NCBI GenBank assembly: GCA_016710525.1
Contig: JADJVQ010000106.1
Span: 1 to 6,205 of the forward strand
Direction of reading: 5' to 3'
DNA length: 6,205 nucleotides
DNA from: Burkholderiaceae bacterium
GTDB lineage: Bacteria > Pseudomonadota > Gammaproteobacteria > Burkholderiales > Burkholderiaceae_E
Shown: in pieces, positions 5,772-6,205 of the stretch
Layout: each line of letters starts with the position of its first letter
Position numbering within the stretch: the stretch's first letter is position 1
The notes under the pieces: model-generated
What the model saw: the letters and a program-made list of their open reading frames with translations, nothing else
What the model was told of the DNA's origin: nothing
Database searches by the model: none
Position numbers and translations under genes: made by a program

Positions 5772-6205
5772 TCAAGGTCCGTTGATGTAGGCAGCGTAAG
5801 CACGCTGTTCGGGAATCAGGTTCTCCGGGCACTGCTCATGCCACAGCCACTGATTTGGCACAGGAGCATCGGGCGTGTACCGTCGGCGTTGATCGAGCTC
5901 GTTCGTCAATCGGCACTTGTAAAGCAACGAGATGAAGTGCCCCCGGTCTCGCCGCCCGGGAATCGTCGACTCGTGGACGCATATTGGAGACGCGCCGAAC
6001 TCAACGGCGGCGCACAATTCCTGCTTCGCGACCATTCGAATTCGATCCGCCGCCATTTCCTTATATCGAATGATTCCCCCGGGTACGTGCCACCCGGGAC
6101 CAAAGAACCGGTCATTTCTCCAGGTGAGCAGCGTGCGTCCGCCACCATCCTGGATTAGAAGATCGACGTTGATCAGGGGCGTAATTCGACTGACGAAGAG
6201 AAAGA
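5772..6205 (-). CDS. Nudix hydrolase, GDP-mannose mannosyl hydrolase-like, partial (5' end outside window)
   Basis: The frame is open from the right window edge to TGA at 5774-5772, giving 143 residues and no break. It reads TPLINVDLLIQDGGGRTLLT (8-27), WRNDRFFGPGWHVPGG (28-43), then the Nudix helix IIRYKE-x12-ELCAAV. Against the Nudix pattern GX5EX7REUXEEXGU, G43, E49 and E62 line up. The canonical REU is MVA here, and the usual glycine is C64. This relaxed box, together with the GWHVPGG entry and RGHFISLLYKC, is like nucleotide-sugar hydrolases of the GDP-mannose mannosyl hydrolase type found in polysaccharide loci, which split a GDP-sugar to sugar and GDP. That substrate is inference from family resemblance. 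Only the first residues are missing. It is the first gene visible of a minus-strand run with the GtrA and GT39-like genes. Confidence 0.78.
   Translation of the reverse strand, partial: FLFVSRITPLINVDLLIQDGGGRTLLTWRNDRFFGPGWHVPGGIIRYKEMAADRIRMVAKQELCAAVEFGASPICVHESTIPGRRDRGHFISLLYKCRLTNELDQRRRYTPDAPVPNQWLWHEQCPENLIPEQRAYAAYINGP

Noticed and set aside
5733..6158. Plus-strand open frame opposite the Nudix gene
   Set aside because: The minus strand shows a continuous Nudix hydrolase with recognisable motifs; the plus-strand translation has no family pattern.
1..6205. CRISPR array, tRNA, rRNA or phage-defence system
   Set aside because: No regularly spaced repeats, cloverleaf-like sequence or defence-gene motifs were seen; every recognisable gene belongs to polysaccharide synthesis or the insertion sequence.

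Overview
The window looks like part of a surface-polysaccharide (O-antigen or capsule type) locus of a GC-rich Gram-negative bacterium. A gamma- or betaproteobacterium, perhaps close to Xanthomonadales, is my guess from the type of IS3-family transposase and the gene style; nothing in the window fixes the taxon.

Layout, left to right. Positions 1-452 (+) hold the C-terminal part of a CDP-glycerol glycerophosphotransferase-type enzyme, frameshifted twice near its end. Positions ~547-2192 are a GC-rich IS3-family insertion sequence on the minus strand: orfA, an A7 slippery site, orfB with a DD35E catalytic triad, and terminal inverted repeats. orfB carries a one-base deletion. Positions 2384-3418 (+) are an intact GT4-like glycosyltransferase. 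A short convergent gap (3419-3505) contains an 8-bp hairpin. The minus strand then carries a co-directional gene run, read right to left: a Nudix hydrolase (6205-5772, entering from outside the window), a GtrA-family flippase-like membrane protein (5746-5244, broken by about five single-base indels), and a large GT39/ArnT-like membrane glycosyltransferase (5220-3506, one frameshift).

How the genes may work together (inference). The plus-strand genes would build a glycan, possibly carrying phosphoglycerol. The minus-strand run would modify it in the periplasm: GtrA flips an undecaprenyl-phosphate-linked sugar and the GT39-type enzyme transfers it. The Nudix enzyme would act on nucleotide sugars. 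A GtrB-type lipid-linked sugar synthase would be expected, but it is not in this window.

The most notable structural feature is a set of nine single-base indels in four genes. Repairing each one restores family-like sequence and an exact codon count. Either the sequence is poorly polished or several genes here are decaying. I found no convincing evidence of an undescribed biological system.
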